Below are positions 1 to 11,735 of a stretch of 64,000 nt of DNA, piece by piece. The stretch is from contig JASAMV010007829.1 of NCBI GenBank assembly GCA_030248065.1, positions 1 through 64,000 on the forward strand, given 5' to 3'. A program made the position numbers and the translations under genes. This stretch comes from Rhynchonema sp. JSB1_4 (Eukaryota > Nematoda > Chromadorea > Monhysterida > Xyalidae). Positions within the stretch are counted from its first letter, which is position 1, and the number at the start of each line of letters is the position of its first letter. Under the pieces are notes generated by a model that made no database searches, was not told where the DNA came from, and saw nothing but the letters and a program-made list of their open reading frames with translations.

Positions 1-331
1 CCACCCCGGAGGGTAACTTGCAACCATCAATTTATGGTCTTTATAGGCGAAAATGGGTGTTTTTCGACCTCAAAACCCCAAAAATCGCGCGCTCCGCGCG
101 CAAACCTCCATATAATAGGTATTTTAGGCAAATTTTCGGCCAAAATGCAAAAAAGTACCAATTTTTCGGCCAAATTTGCAGTATAATGCATGCAAAAAAC
201 ACCCTTTTTTCGGACCTCAGGGGTACCTTGCAACCTCCCGGAGGCTGGGTAGGGGGGTACCTTGCAACCATCTGGATCCATCCCCCCCCAAGGGTACCTT
301 GCAGCAACCATCTGCCTGCCACTACACTGGT
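1..331. mobile_element. end of a hAT-like non-autonomous element (left part outside window)
   Basis: The stretch is low-complexity, with repeats of GGGTACCTTGCAACC and C/G runs and no conserved coding potential. It ends at about 331 in CACTACACTG, the reverse complement of CAGTGTAGTG, which matches the left end of a similar sequence at 9581 (CAGTGTAGTGGCAGG). CAGTG-type ends are typical of hAT elements, so this is read as the right end of such an element. The left end and target duplication lie outside the window. Confidence 0.45.
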
Positions 332-474
332 TCGTCATGTTCACATTTTCGTTTATTAGTACTCATGTTCACTTTTTTAGGGTTTCTCCGGATCTTGTGT
401 AAAGGTCTTTGCGAAAGCGTGCAGATAAAATTTGAAATTTGAATTTGACAAACAGAACGGGTAGGGCAGAGGTA

Positions 475-625
475 CCGTATTGTCGGAAATATAGAACCCG
501 GGGGGTTTTAGGAGGCCCCAAAAAATACAGCCCCCAAAAATAGAGCCCACACAAAAATACAGCCCCCTAAAACGGGTCAGTGAAAAAATACAGCCTCCCT
601 TGTATTTTAGGTTTTAAAATTACGG
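475..625. mobile_element. short Tc1/mariner-like MITE (CCGTA ends)
   Basis: The ends are inverted (CCGTATT on the left, ATTACGG on the right) and are flanked by TA on both sides. The interior has alternating blocks reading ATACAGCCCCC and ATAGAGCCC. The same family recurs through 8.5-14.9 kb and at 18324-18735. TA flanks suggest a Tc1/mariner-type mobiliser. There is no ORF. Confidence 0.5.
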
Positions 626-1085
626 TACGTGTTAGAAAAAAAATTTCGATAAAATTGGAATTTCTCTTTGTTTTCATTTCGCCGTCACGCGGAACTGTCG
701 TATGCAACCGCAGTGGCGTCCTTTTTGCCGTTCTCGTTGGCTGGCACGCATCGGCATCCCTGCGTTGCGTCTTGCGCCTGCGACAACGAGTGCATGTGAA
801 GTTCCAATTTGTGCCCTGCCTCTGAAATTCCTAGACACTCAACAGCAGTCAGCATACAAGTATACTTGCTACCCTTACTCACAATGTGTCAGCCCAGGAA
901 AGCAGGGTACAGCAGCTTGTGATCACACGCATGCCGGCACGTTAGCTTTAGCTGTCATGAGTTGCTTAGCAACACAACAGTATGCCATTACCTCAACTGG
1001 TTAAAAAGCTCAAAACAATTTTGATCTGAAGATACGTGTAGAAATGTAAAGAAATTTGACCAGAGACACCTCGAAAGTCTAAAAA

Positions 1086-3974
1086 ATGGCCGATGATGAA
1101 ACCAGTCAGCCATCAAATGATCACGGGTCAGCCGGTCCGAGTTCGGTGTTCACTCAAACACTGCTGATGGAGGATGTATTGGACAAACTGAGATTGCTCA
1201 ACTTCGAGAAGGAATTCGTTAAAAAGACCAGCACAAGGAAGGCGATCTCACAGTGAGTTGCGATAAAACTGTTGTTTGTTTTTGTTGTTGTTTTTTCATG
1301 ACAACGAATAAAAAATCCCAAAATCTGCAGACACTATTTCGCGGTGGCCACGAATCCCGGCGAACAGTTCTTCATGTTCACGAACACGGCCGCCTGGCTG
1401 ATACAAGTGGCGGGAAATCATTCGTTTGAAACGCCACAAGAATTTGATGATCCAAACGCGACCATTTCGAAAATCATCGACGAAGTCCGAAAATTGGTTG
1501 GTTCCACTGTCGAAAATTGCTTACTTTTTACACAAAAGTGTGTATTTTAGGGTCACAATGTTGACTTTCCACCGAACAAGCTGAAAACGGGCGCAGGCGA
1601 GCACTGTCTGTATGTGTTGGATAAACTGGCGGATTCGGCGCTTCAAGCCGCACAGTTCATTTGGGAAAAGTGGGTCTCTTTTGAAACATCTGAGAAACAT
1701 TCAGACAAGTTTTGGACAAATATTTTTTTCAGAGCGGCCGCAGTAACTGAGGAGCCAGATGACGCAGACATCGGTGCTGACGAGGCCGAGCTCACCGCTG
1801 AACAATTTGAAGAGGAATCTGAAGAGGTCTGGCACTTTGGCTGCGTGTCATTGACAAAGCCCAGTGCTCGTGCGTGTGTAGCGATGTTTCACTGCAGGCG
1901 GCGGCGTGGCTCAGTGAGGCCCACGTCAAATTAACCCCTTTGAACTGCAACAGTTATTCAAATTAGGGATATTGCTGACATGATGAACGAAAGACTTTAT
2001 CTATTTGTACAGTTTGGAACAGTTTGAGCAACTAGAAACATGGTTGATGTTTCGTGCTGACCACATGAAGAGCTGCGCATTGTGTGACCAGGACGGGGGC
2101 GGCAAGCGCGTGGGCGACTGCTGCTTCTCTCTGCCCATAAAAATATTATGTGTTTGACCGCGCTCCCTTGTTCGGAGCGCTAAATAATAAATAAAGCTTC
2201 TTTGATGTTAAAACAAACAATAAAGCAGTTACAAGTTCCCAAATTTCAGGAGCCAGAAATGGCAGAAGATGATGACGAAGGAGGTTTTCTGGATCTGCAG
2301 GCTCTGCGACCCAGTTCAGGCACCAATGTTAATGTGAGCAACTGATTTTGTTGAATAAGCCAATTTTTTAATGAAAAATTCAAAAAATGCCAGGCCACCG
2401 ACATGAACAAAGAAATTCTCAAAAGCGACACTGACGCCCTGGAGTGGAAACTGGAGGTCGAACGCGTCATGCCGTCGCTCAAGGTCACCGTTCGACAGGA
2501 TGCTAAGGTCTTTCTCTTCGTTTTTTGTTTTTCTTTTAACCAGCATCTATTTTTCAAAAATAATTTTGCAGGATTGGCGCAGTCACCTAGAGCAGATGCA
2601 ACAATATCAGGAGACCATTCACACAACACTGGGTGCCACTCGGACGCAGTTGGATCGGTTGGGTAATGAAGTGCAGAAAAGTCTGGAAAAAATCGGATCG
2701 CGAGAAAAATACTTGAACAGGTACATACCCCAAATATATTGTCTGCTTTTTGCTCACAAACCTTTGAACCATGCGCGCGCGTGCACAATGGTCGAAACTG
2801 ATGTGGAATATAATACAAGCCAAGTTTCGCCATATGCGCAGCATCGGATTTTGCATGCACCAATGCGCATGATAACAGCAGATAACATGTAATGCGCTTT
2901 TTGTTCTTGACCACCAAGCCTTCTGTTGTTCCCATAGCCAGAGGAGCACCAGGCCATCATCGATCCGTGCAACCATTTCTTGCAACAATCCTAATGTTTC
3001 AGTCAACTCGAATCGCTACTGTCCCAATTCCGATCAGCGCAAGACCGATTGGCAGAGGCACGCGAGAAATATAAAGAAGCGAGTGGTGGCGTGACGGAAC
3101 GATCCAGAAAATTGACGGAATTAACGGATGAACTCGATCAGATTCGGCAGGAAATGGAACAGAAAGGGATGAGTCTAACTGATGGAGGTCGGTTGGATTG
3201 AACTTGATAATGATTCAATCAGGATGACCGCTCTGTTGGCTAGAACTTGTGGTCCGCCCGGTATCCGATTCAATAAAATTGCCGCACCAGCGTAAAAGTT
3301 GTTTGTTTGCTGCCTGAGCGCAAGCTTTACGCTGGTCAAACTTATTACTCTCGAAACTTTATCAGTTATTTAAAATCATTTAAAAATCAAAAGAAGACCG
3401 GATGCTTGATCAAACTTGATGCCTCTATGCTTTTATTCATGATACGAGTCAACTTCACAGTGGTCTTTCTATGCCTTCATGATTCAGTCGCTGGCTTTTG
3501 TTTTTTTTGTGGACGCGGTATCTGTTATCATGCCCTCGCCCATCAAGCGTCTGTTAGCCAGATGATCTATTGTACAGTGCGTCCTTGCCTTGTGGACCGT
3601 TTTGTACAGCTTCCCCAGTGGTTCACTGGTCCATCGTCGTCAGTGTGAATGCATCACCACCACAGTGCCAAAAGATACACTAAGCCAGCCGAAGTATTAT
3701 AAATACTCGAAGTGTTCACTTGGAGTGATACCTGTTGAACTATTAAATTCAGCAGGACACCATCAAAAAAAATCAGGATACCAAATTCTTTACAACTTTT
3801 AAACTTTCAGCGCCACTGGTCAAGTTGAAGCAAGCAATTCAGACCATCGAGCAAGAAATGGTCGGAATGGAAGTGGAACTAGGTGTGCTGGAGCAGGCAC
3901 TATTGCAATCACAATTGCGGGACACAACAACATTGCATGCGAGTGGTGCGAGTGTACAGCAAATGTTGCCGTAA
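1086..3974 (+). CDS. IFT57: intraflagellar transport protein 57 homologue (IFT57/HIPPI), 9 exons
   Basis: Exons: 1086-1252, 1331-1496, 1551-1669, 1733-1826, 2250-2333, 2394-2507, 2572-2720, 3003-3187 and 3811-3974, giving 413 aa (family members are about 430). The N-terminal calponin-homology-like half carries the signature HYFAVATNPGEQFFMF, followed by AAWLIQVAG and PQEFDDPNATISKI. An acidic linker follows, then the coiled-coil half with LEVERVMPSLKVTVRQD, a DWRSHLEQM segment, KIGSREKYLN, GGVTER and MSLTDGAPLVKLKQ. All are IFT57 hallmarks. IFT57 is an IFT-B subunit that moves cargo along ciliary axonemes. The start follows an A-rich leader (AAAAAATGG). The last intron carries a short hairpin repeat (3285-3339). 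The model is complete and open throughout. Confidence 0.95.
3285..3339. repeat. short hairpin repeat with CCAGCGTAAA ends
   Basis: The left end CACCAGCGTAAA and right end TTTACGCTGGTC form inverted ends about 55 bp apart inside the last IFT57 intron. Similar hairpins lie at 23107-23168, 34713-34750, 45281-45333 and 46969-47027. It is probably a dispersed mini-MITE family. Confidence 0.5.
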
Positions 3975-4220
3975 TTATACTTGTTCGAAATGATGCATCC
4001 GCGCGTGAAATTCTAATTTCATGTTTTGCATTTTATGGTGTTCCATTTATTCTGCGTGCACCGTCTCAACTTCGGTTCGGTGCGGTTATACTCATTCCTC
4101 GGAATAGAGTGGAGGAACGATCGTTTCCACTCACCTGGTTGACTCCAGGAACAGCGGAAACGAGTATGACCGCGTCACGAAAAAACGCTCGGAATAGGGA
4201 GAACGAAGTCAAAATCAAAC

Positions 4221-4368
4221 GGTCGATATCAAACTTGACAATCGGATCGGATCGGTGTACCTAGTCAGCACATCACATCAATGTGATCGGATCGAACTAT
4301 ACCTAGTCAGTCACATTGATGTGATGTGATAAGGTGGACCGATCCGATCCCCAGCTTTGATATTGGCC
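4221..4368. mobile_element. MITE with GGTCGATATCAAACTTG ends
   Basis: The terminal inverted repeats read GGTCGATATCAAACTTG on the left and, reverse-complemented, GGGCCAATATCAAAGC on the right. The interior is itself palindromic, built on CACATCAATGTGAT. A second copy lies at 6415-6610, with partial ends near 4690, 30090-30160 and 45200. No ORF is present. Confidence 0.5.
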
Positions 4369-4984
4369 CTGGACTTTCTGGACAGTTCTGTGAGCTTAAT
4401 CTGGTTGAAGTTGTCACTGAGAGTACTTTGTTTGCCAAAACTAAGGTTTTTGATGCTGCATGTTGGAATCAAGCATTTTCAAACTGAGTTCTGAGGTTTA
4501 TGGGGTCTGTATTCGCACATCTGCAAGACAATATAAACACGTTTTGCACGTGAAAGAACACGTCTATGGAAAGTAACAAAACAAGTACTGTATTAAAATA
4601 TAACGAGGAAAAAGCAAAAATTAAAGGTAATTCATAATTCGGATATAGGCACTACCTGGCCACATTGATGTGATAGGTTGATAGGGCGATCCGATCACCA
4701 AGTTTAATATCGCCCTGAGTGTTGACTTCAACCGCAAAGTTGCGATTCATTATTTTAAAAGGTGTTTTTATCATTAAACAAAAGTAGAAAACCCTTTAAC
4801 CAACAATTTTAATTGCACAAGACTACTCATCAAAGAATATATATCACTTCGCGATGTGAAAACACCACACAGTCAATAATACAATATGTACGTACATCCA
4901 AAAGGAGCTCAAGATATTGTAGCAAAATGCGTGCAAAAAGCTGTCGGTCATGTAAAAAATACCAAAAAACGGTGCTCAGACTAA

Positions 4985-5230
4985 GGCTGCCTTCACAATG
5001 CATGCGCGTTTGCGCATTTGCGCACGAAAGTGACGCGCATTTGTGTTCACAATGCATTAGCGCGTTTGCGCATCTGCGCGTTTGCGCGCGGAGCCCGTGC
5101 GCATGCGCAAACGCGCACGCGCATTTGTGTTCACAATGCATTTGCGCGTTTGCGCGTCTGCGCGTTTTTGACGCGCAAACGCGCAAAAATACGATTAGGA
5201 TTGGTTCTAATTTTGCGTGCGCGTTTGGCT
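4985..5230. mobile_element. partial PIF/Harbinger-like MITE end
   Basis: It starts GGCTGCCTTCACAATG after a TAA triplet and continues as CG-rich tandem variants of GCGCGTTTGCGC, with internal restarts of TTCACAATGCAT. The start resembles the full element at 59219-60583 (GGCCGCTTTCACAATC). Both contain a segment around GGTTCTAATTTT. The right terminus was not found, so this is probably truncated. Confidence 0.4.
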
Positions 5231-5490
5231 TGCCCGAGCGGCCTGAAGCAAAAAAACATTATTATTTCAACAAATTATGTTGTAAAAACGTTATGGTCAC
5301 CTGTTACGATCCTTTTACGTTTGTTGTTTTATCACTCAGCCATTGTTTATGTTTCATTTCAAAAGTCATTCTTTCACAAGGAACAAAATGTCGAAAATTG
5401 TGTTTTTTCACAACTTGTCGTGTATAAGTTGTCGGTCATGTAAAAAAACTGGAAGAAATCAGCCTTATTTGTCTCTCGTCGACCAATTGA

Positions 5491-5600
5491 TTAGCCGAGT
5501 CCGTGCTTCTTTATCATGTGCCATTTCAAAGCCTTTTTCGTTTCAAAGTCCCTGTCGCAGAACTTGCACTCATAACGCTGGTCGTAATAGTCATCGCCGG
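5491..5600 (-). CDS. C2H2 zinc-finger last exon, copy A (partial gene)
   Basis: Read on the minus strand, a TTTTGCAG acceptor is followed by an open exon. It encodes GDDYYDQRYECKFCDRDF and continues to KWHMIKKHGLG and a stop. This is one classical C2H2 finger: C-x2-C, then F and L at the core positions, then H-x4-H. Such fingers usually bind DNA or RNA. Upstream exons were not identified. The open frame at 6146-6430 (-) is not conserved in the sister copy, so it was not joined. The exon lies in a locally duplicated block with copy B at 6905-7005. Either copy could be the parent or a decaying duplicate. Confidence 0.6.
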
Positions 5601-6414
5601 CTGCAAAATCCCGTACTTGTTTTCCTTTCTTCACAATTTTTTTCAATAAGATTAGACGGTAGAATGCTTCGCATCATTTTTAAGACTCACTAACTATAGA
5701 AGTTCGCTTTTCTTTGTGTTCCGAATTTCAACGAACATTGTTCCAGCGTGACAACCAGAGCATAAAACGTTTAGCAGCCACACATGAAAATTCATTGAAC
5801 TTCGAAATATAAATAAAAGCGAAATTCTCAGTTAGAGAGTTTCAAAAATCATGCGAATCATTCTAGCGCATCGGACAGCTTTTTGATCCGCAGTTTGCCG
5901 AAATGCGCAGGTACTGTATAAATTCGGCCGGTCCGTGCCCAATTTTCTTCCCGACGGTTCCTTTTAAATTGCTACTCCTGGGTGCATGTTGGAGACGTTG
6001 TACCAAGTGATTTAACTTTTATGATGCCCACATTGCTGTCTAAACACTTGTAAAGATTAAAATGCGATTCGGATAATGCAATTTTCCCTTTAAAGACAAT
6101 TAACTTGCTGGAATCAACTTAAGGACAGTTTTTAAGCATCACACACTAACGAAATGGATCACTTGGATCATCATAATCTGCGGCCAACAATAACGAACAG
6201 CCGGCCAACAACAGGAGTACGTAAATAATTATCAACATCACGATGATTGACGCTGGCGATTGAATGGGATTGAATGCGAATGAGCGCGCGTATTCAAAAA
6301 ATGATAGCTTGAAATTGCGGGCTTTGATTTGTGAACAGAAAATATGGTAAACGATCGATTTTTCATCACGGTGGCAGCAGCGTGTTGTGTCTTGGCCTGG
6401 AACAGGGTCGATAT

Positions 6415-6610
6415 CAAACTTGGTGATCATCGCAAAGGTCTTGCTGGTTCGATCACATTCATGATGTGACCAGGATATGCAGACCGATCGGATCAGACTG
6501 TCTTATCACTTTGATGTGACCAGTCCCAGCAGTCACATTACGTTGATGTGATCGGATATGGTCGACCGATTCTATCCGATCACATCCGATCATCAAGTTT
6601 GATGTCGTCC
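6415..6610. mobile_element. MITE with GGTCGATATCAAACTTG ends, second copy
   Basis: The left end GGTCGATATCAAACTTGG and the right end (reverse complement GGACGACATCAAACTTG) are inverted. The interior has several GTGATGTGACC-like palindromes. It sits at the junction of the two halves of the 4.7-7.3 kb duplication. Confidence 0.5.
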
Positions 6611-6904
6611 TAAGTGTTGATTTCATTTCAGTCACAAAGTTGCAACACTAATGCATTTAAAATGTTCTTTTTTTATCCAACAAAAGTAGAAAAATTCCAA
6701 GTCAACAATATTTTGCACAGGATAACTCATACAAGAATATGTTGCCATGTGAAAACACAGTCTGCAAAATACTTTACAAGAGGAACACATTACATACTGT
6801 AGGTACAGCAGTGGCAAAATACGTGAAAAAGCTGTCGGTCATGTAAAAAAAAAACTGGCAGAAATCAGCCTAATTTGTCTCTCGTCGGACACTTATCCAG
6901 TCTA

Positions 6905-7005
6905 TTAGCCCAACCCGTGCTTCTTTATCACGTGCCATTTCAACTGTTTTTTGGTGTCAAAGTCCTTCTTGCAGAACTTGCACTCATAGCGGAGGTCATC
7001 GGCGG
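6905..7005 (-). CDS. C2H2 zinc-finger last exon, copy B (partial gene)
   Basis: The same TTTTGCAG acceptor and phase as copy A are present. The peptide ADDLRYECKFCKKDFDTKK leads into LKWHVIKKHGLG and a stop. All finger residues (two Cys, two His, core F and L) are kept. Differences from copy A are mostly conservative (D/K, E/D, A/Q, M/V), and the C-terminal IKKHGLG is identical. This suggests selection acted on both after duplication. Flanks on both sides also match copy A, from about 6585 to 7330 against about 4690 to 6410. The upstream part of the gene was not recognised. Confidence 0.6.
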
Positions 7006-8131
7006 CTGCAAAATCCCATTACTTCTTTTTTTCTTCACACATTTTTTCAAATGTTAAACTTCGAAACGAGTTAACTTAAAGTTTTTAAGCATCACACACT
7101 AACAACTATAGGCCAACAACAACGAACAGAAGGCCAACAACAGGAGCACGTGAATGATAATCAAACGGAATCGATCCATCACGATGATTGACGTAGCGAT
7201 TGAATGGGATTGAATGTGAATGTGCGCGAGTATTCAAAGAAATGATAACACAAACTTGTAGGCTCGATCCGTGAACAGAAAATATGTTACACGGTAGATT
7301 TTTTTTTATCCGGTGGCAGCAGCGTTGTGTACAGACGGCCGGTGCACGAGGTCATCGTCAGAATTTCAGTCGGTCGGTCAAGGAAAATACAAGATGTGAT
7401 CGACCGCCACATTTTTAAGGGCTTCAATTGGATTTTTCAATTCGACCGCATATTTTTTCATAAAATGTCAAGCTTCCAACACCACAATGGGCATGATAAC
7501 AAGAAGCGTATTTGCATACATCACCTTGCGACCAGTACCGCATCCAGCACTCATTGCAGACGACGCGAACACAAGTCAAGTGCACACCGTCAGCGCGATG
7601 AAACATCAACAGCACCCGCACGATCCCCATGTATAGTACACAGTTAGAAACGATTTGAAGTGACCAAAGCTGGTGGTGGTGGTAAAAGTACCATATGGTC
7701 CAGCTGAATCATACAGCACGCGGGCTTCATTCATTCGAGCAATCAACCGTTCAGTGCGAACGTACAGGAGCAGTCACACACACAGTCTTGAAACATCGGC
7801 CGGTCTCACCATGTGGCCCACACGGTGAGACGGTGTGGCACACTCGGATGAAGAACGCAGGTATAACCCATCAATCCGCCAGCAGATATGTGTGTGCATT
7901 ACGCTTTCTTCAATTTCCTGGATTTAGACAATTGATGACCAGCTAACTAAAGAATAGAGCATGTCGTGCAATCAAATATCCTGCCTACGTGCGGGGTTAC
8001 GGTAGGGCGCCATGATGCCGTCCGACGAAAAAAATCATTGTTAATAATGCCCCTAAAAATGGCTTGTTTTCGGCATTTTCTAACTTTAAATTATGCTTAA
8101 AATTATGCTTAAAAAGCTGTGTTCTGTTGTG
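7006..8131. other. no recognisable gene; duplicated flank and unique sequence
   Basis: Up to about 7330 the sequence repeats the flank of zinc-finger copy A (for example ATTGAATGGGATTGAATG). The remainder is unique, with no conserved reading frame. A short imperfect palindrome around CTCACCATGTGG lies near 7805-7835, and two GATGTTTCA motifs occur (7599 and 7789). Confidence 0.4.
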
Positions 8132-8133
8132 TA

Positions 8134-8492
8134 TAGTCCAACCACGAGCTCATGAGACGACTTATTTTGAAGTTGACTTGAACGGATCCGATAATGTTCC
8201 GGTTCCACGTATTTCGGAAATGAAAGAAAGAGAAACACATGTATTTTTTAAAAACACGCTCTCCACCTCGGTGCGCAAATTCCCTTTTGACTCCCAAAAC
8301 ATTTGTGTGTTGAACGGCGTTGCTGTTCGCGTAAACACGTAACAAATTGAGGTCAGCCAGCTGGAACTTGTCATCATCTCTCTCGGCCCAATCTCTTTTT
8401 TTTCCTTGCGAAAACAAGTGTAAGCGGCGCATTTTTTAATCCGGCCAAGCAAGCTTTAAAACAAGTCGTCTCATGAGCACGTGGCTGGACTA
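8134..8492. mobile_element. mariner-like MITE, TAGTCCAACCACGAGC ends
   Basis: The terminal inverted repeats are about 30 bp long (TAGTCCAACCACGAGCTCAT on the left, with a close reverse complement on the right), flanked by TA at 8132-8133 and 8493-8494. TA target duplications point to Tc1/mariner mobilisation. The interior has no credible ORF. The TAGTCC tip is shared with elements at 40404-40730 and 42131-42559. Confidence 0.75.
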
Positions 8493-9775
8493 TACGCAAG
8501 TTTAAACAACGTTTGACACAACAACACGTCCTAACCATACCACTGATCTGTGGTACGGTGAAGGATGGCCGTGGGTTCTATAAATAAGGGGGTCAATTCA
8601 TGGGGGTTCTATTTCCGACAATACGGTAATCCGCTTTATTTTCAAATCATTATAAGTCTTCCCTCAGGGGCCTCTGCAGTATTAACTGATTACAATAGTA
8701 ATGAGTCTTCCATCAACCGGTTTTTTCACTTTCGGATTCCGATCATCAGCTTGAAAACTTTTGAGATCACTTGGCCCTGCTTTCGGCCGAAAAGGAAAGA
8801 TTGTAATTTTTCATTTCTTGCGTTTTTTAGTTTTATTTTACCGTATTGTCGGAAATACCGTAAAAACCTAAATACAGCCCCCCCGGAATAGAGCCCCCCG
8901 CAATACAGCCCAGGGTAGTAGTACTTGGGGGGGAGGTGGGGGTCCCCCAAATCAGTGGTGTACCGTAAAAACCTAAATACAGCCCCCCCCCCCCCCCGGA
9001 ATAGAGCCCCCCCGTAATACAGCCCCCCAAAATGGGGTCAGTGAATTAATAGAGCCCCCCCCGGAATAGAGCCCCCCCCTAAGTAACATCCCCTATACAG
9101 TAGTGTATTAAGGCTTGATAGTGGTACATAGGTACATTTATGCACGTTTGTTGTTCGTTCAGAGCACATAATACGCCTCTTATTGACGATTAGACACGAA
9201 TAAATGCGATTACAAGCGAAAAAACATCCTTTCAAACCCCTTTTTAGGGGTTTTTGGGGGTATTTCTGGGAACAATTTTTTCAGGTTCGGGTCAGTGAAT
9301 TAATAGAGGCCCCCCCGGAATAGAGCCCCCCCCCCGTAATAGAGCCCCCCAAAATGGGGTCAGTGAATTAATAGAGCCCCCCTTCTATTTAGGTTTTTAC
9401 GGTAGCTACCCAGGCGGGGCGGCAACCTACTGTACCACCCAAAATGCGGGGCGGCAACCTACCTACCGTAAAAACCTAAATACAGCCCCCCGGAATAGAG
9501 CCCCCCCGTAATACAGCCCCCCCAAAATGGGGTCAGTGAATTAATAGAGCCCCCCCCGGAATAGAGCCCCCCCCTAAGCAGTGTAGTGGCAGGCCCATGT
9601 GTGGGAGGTAAGTATGATGCGGGGTTGGAACCGGAAGCGTGAGAGGTATGATTTTGGTAACCCAAAAAGGCGAAAAAACACCGTTTTTGTGATACAATTT
9701 TGGCCAAAAATTGAGGTAAAAATAGTACTTTTCAGGGTAGTACTTGGGGTGGGGGTGGGGGGTCCCCCCCCCAAA

Positions 9776-9896
9776 TTCATCTATCTATCGTCAACACTTT
9801 TTGATTTCATCTATCTATCGTCAACACCTATGGGCAAATCTATCTATCGTCAACAAATTCTGGGAACAATCTATCTATCGTCAACACATTTCGACC
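9776..9896 (+). repeat. interrupted array of ATCTATCTATCGTCAACA units
   Basis: Four 17-18-bp units are separated by spacers of about 13-20 bp. Similar arrays occur at 10081-10197, 13430-13500, 13736-13842 and 14722-14826, and in reverse at 15910-15962. The spacers (such as CTGGGAACA and CATTTCGACCCCAAAATGGG) also recur, so the whole block was copied. Confidence 0.7.
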
Positions 9897-10359
9897 CCAA
9901 AATGGGTATTTTTGCCTCAAAATGGCTCAAAATCGGTATTTTTTGTCCCAAATAGGCAAAAAATCGCGCGCTACGCGCGGATTTAGTACATCTAAGTACA
10001 TTTTCATTAATATTTACACACTATTACATGCTTAGTACACTATACTATACCTTGATTTTTGGCGACCCCCCCCCCCCCACCATCTATCTATCGTCAACAA
10101 GTTTGGGTCGAGTCGACCCCCCCCCCCCCAGATTACGGACTTGGGTCATCTATCTATCGTCAACACATTTCGGGTCCCAATCTATCTATCGTCAACACCC
10201 TGACCAAGTACTACACTGGTACTTTTTCAAAATTTTCGCCGAAAATCGCCTAAAAATAGGTATTATGGGTGGGTTTGCGCGCGGAGCGCGCGATTTTTGG
10301 GAAAATAAGGTCGAAAAACACCGATTTTTGCCTTAAAAAGGCATAAAATTGCTTGTGAG

Positions 10360-10755
10360 CAGTGTAGTTCCTGGGGGGGGAGGGGGGGGTCCCCCCCCTC
10401 GGGTACGCTATCTCCCCCTCGGGTGGTACACTATCCCCCTATCTCCCCCTCCGGGTACACTATCTCCCCCAATTTTTGCCTAAAATGGCCATTTTTAGGC
10501 CTAAAATGGGCATTTTTAGGCCTAAAATGTGTGATTTTCTGGTCAATGTTCTCAAAAGTCGCCAAAATACCCTTTTTATGAAGAATTTTTTCCAAAAAGG
10601 GGCAAAAATAGGTCAAATTTTCTACCTCAAAAAGTGACTTTTTCCCAAATTTGGGTCTTCCCCCCCCCCTTCCCCCCCCTCGGGGGTACACTATCTCCCC
10701 CTCCGAAAAAAACGGGGGGTCCGCTATCTCCCCCTTCGGACCAGGAACTACACTG
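10360..10755. mobile_element. hAT-like MITE, copy 1 (CAGTGTAGTTCCTGG ends)
   Basis: The 15-bp terminal inverted repeats CAGTGTAGTTCCTGG and CCAGGAACTACACTG are perfect. Both sides are flanked by the 8-bp duplication CTTGTGAG (10352-10359 and 10756-10763), the hallmark of hAT transposition. At 396 bp it has no transposase. A sister copy lies 136 bp downstream. Confidence 0.9.
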
Positions 10756-10890
10756 CTTGTGAGAGGTATGATTTGGAGTTGTGAGAGGTAAGTACTCAAC
10801 CCCCCTCCAACCCCCCCTCGGGTTTTGTGGTAGGTAAGTACTGAGAGGGGGGTAACCCCCCCCCCCAACCCCCCCAGCCACTACTATGCC

Positions 10891-11288
10891 CAGTGTAGTT
10901 CCTGGGGGGGGGAGGGGGGGTCCCCCCCCCCCTCGGGTACGCTATCTCCCCCTCGGGTGGTACACTATCCCCCTATCTCCCCCTCCGGGTACACTATCTC
11001 CCCCAATTTTTGCCTAAAATGGCCATTTTTAGGCCTAAAATGGGCATTTTTAGGCCTAAAATGTGTGATTTTCAGGTCAATGTTCTCAAAAATCGCCAAA
11101 ATACCCTTTTTATGAAGAATTTTTTCCAAAAAGGGGCAAAAATAGGTCAAATTTTCTACCTCAAAAAGTGACTTTTTCCCGAATTTGGGTCTTCCCCCCC
11201 TTCCCCCCCCCCTCGGGGGTACACTATCTCCCCCTCCAAAAAAAACGGAGGGTCCGCTATCTCCCCCTCCGGACCAGGAACTACACTG
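10891..11288. mobile_element. hAT-like MITE, copy 2 (CAGTGTAGTTCCTGG ends)
   Basis: It has the same ends and interior as the element at 10360-10755, and its own 8-bp target duplication ACTATGCC (10883-10890 and 11289-11296). The two copies differ at only scattered sites, so the family was active fairly recently. Confidence 0.9.
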
Positions 11289-11302
11289 ACTATGCCCCTA
11301 AG

Positions 11303-11735
11303 CAGTGCTGTGGCTACTTTGGCGGGGCGGGTTGGGTACTTCGGTGGAAAAAATCGGGGCGGGTAGGGGGGTAGTGTACCTGGGATCTTGGGGGGGGGAA
11401 ATCCGGTTTGGGGGGAGGGGGGGGGGGGGAGATTTTTCGGGGCGGGGTAGGGTACAACACAAGTTTTTTCGGGTGCCTGTTTTTATGTACTAAAAAGTGC
11501 ATATATCGCGCGCAGCGCGAGATTTTTTGCACTTTTTAGGGTTTTCGGTCGAAATTTGGTCATTTTTTGACCGAAAAATGGGCATTTTGGGGGTAAAAAT
11601 CGGGGCGGGTAGGGTACCAGGGCGGGGCGGGTAGGGGGGTAGGGTACAAGAGCGGGGCGGGTAGGGGGGTAGCGTACCAGGCCGGGGCGGGTAGGGTACC
11701 ATTGGGGGGGGGACCCCCCCCCAGCCACAGCACTG
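11303..11735. mobile_element. hAT-like MITE, CAGTGCTGTGGCT ends
   Basis: The ends CAGTGCTGTGGCT and AGCCACAGCACTG are inverted, and both flanks carry CCCCTAAG (11295-11302 and 11736-11743). The same CCCCTAAG followed by TAACATCCCC is seen uninterrupted at about 9080, so an empty site exists in the same window. The interior holds GGCGGGTAGGG repeats. A near copy without clear flanks spans about 13950-14150. Confidence 0.85.

Noticed and set aside
2246..2935. 229-codon minus-strand open frame
   Set aside because: It is a shadow of IFT57 exons 5-7 on the other strand.
4985..5230. Arginine/cysteine-rich frames on both strands around GCGCGTTTGCGC
   Set aside because: They are simple translations of the repetitive transposon end.
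6146..6430. 94-codon minus-strand frame with a hydrophobic segment upstream of zinc-finger copy A
   Set aside because: The matching stretch in the duplicated copy (7090-7330) does not keep the frame, and no donor in phase with the finger exon is evident.
9776..9896. CRISPR-like look of evenly spaced ATCTATCTATCGTCAACA units
   Set aside because: The spacers are themselves repeated, no cas-type genes are present, and the surrounding genes are animal genes with introns.
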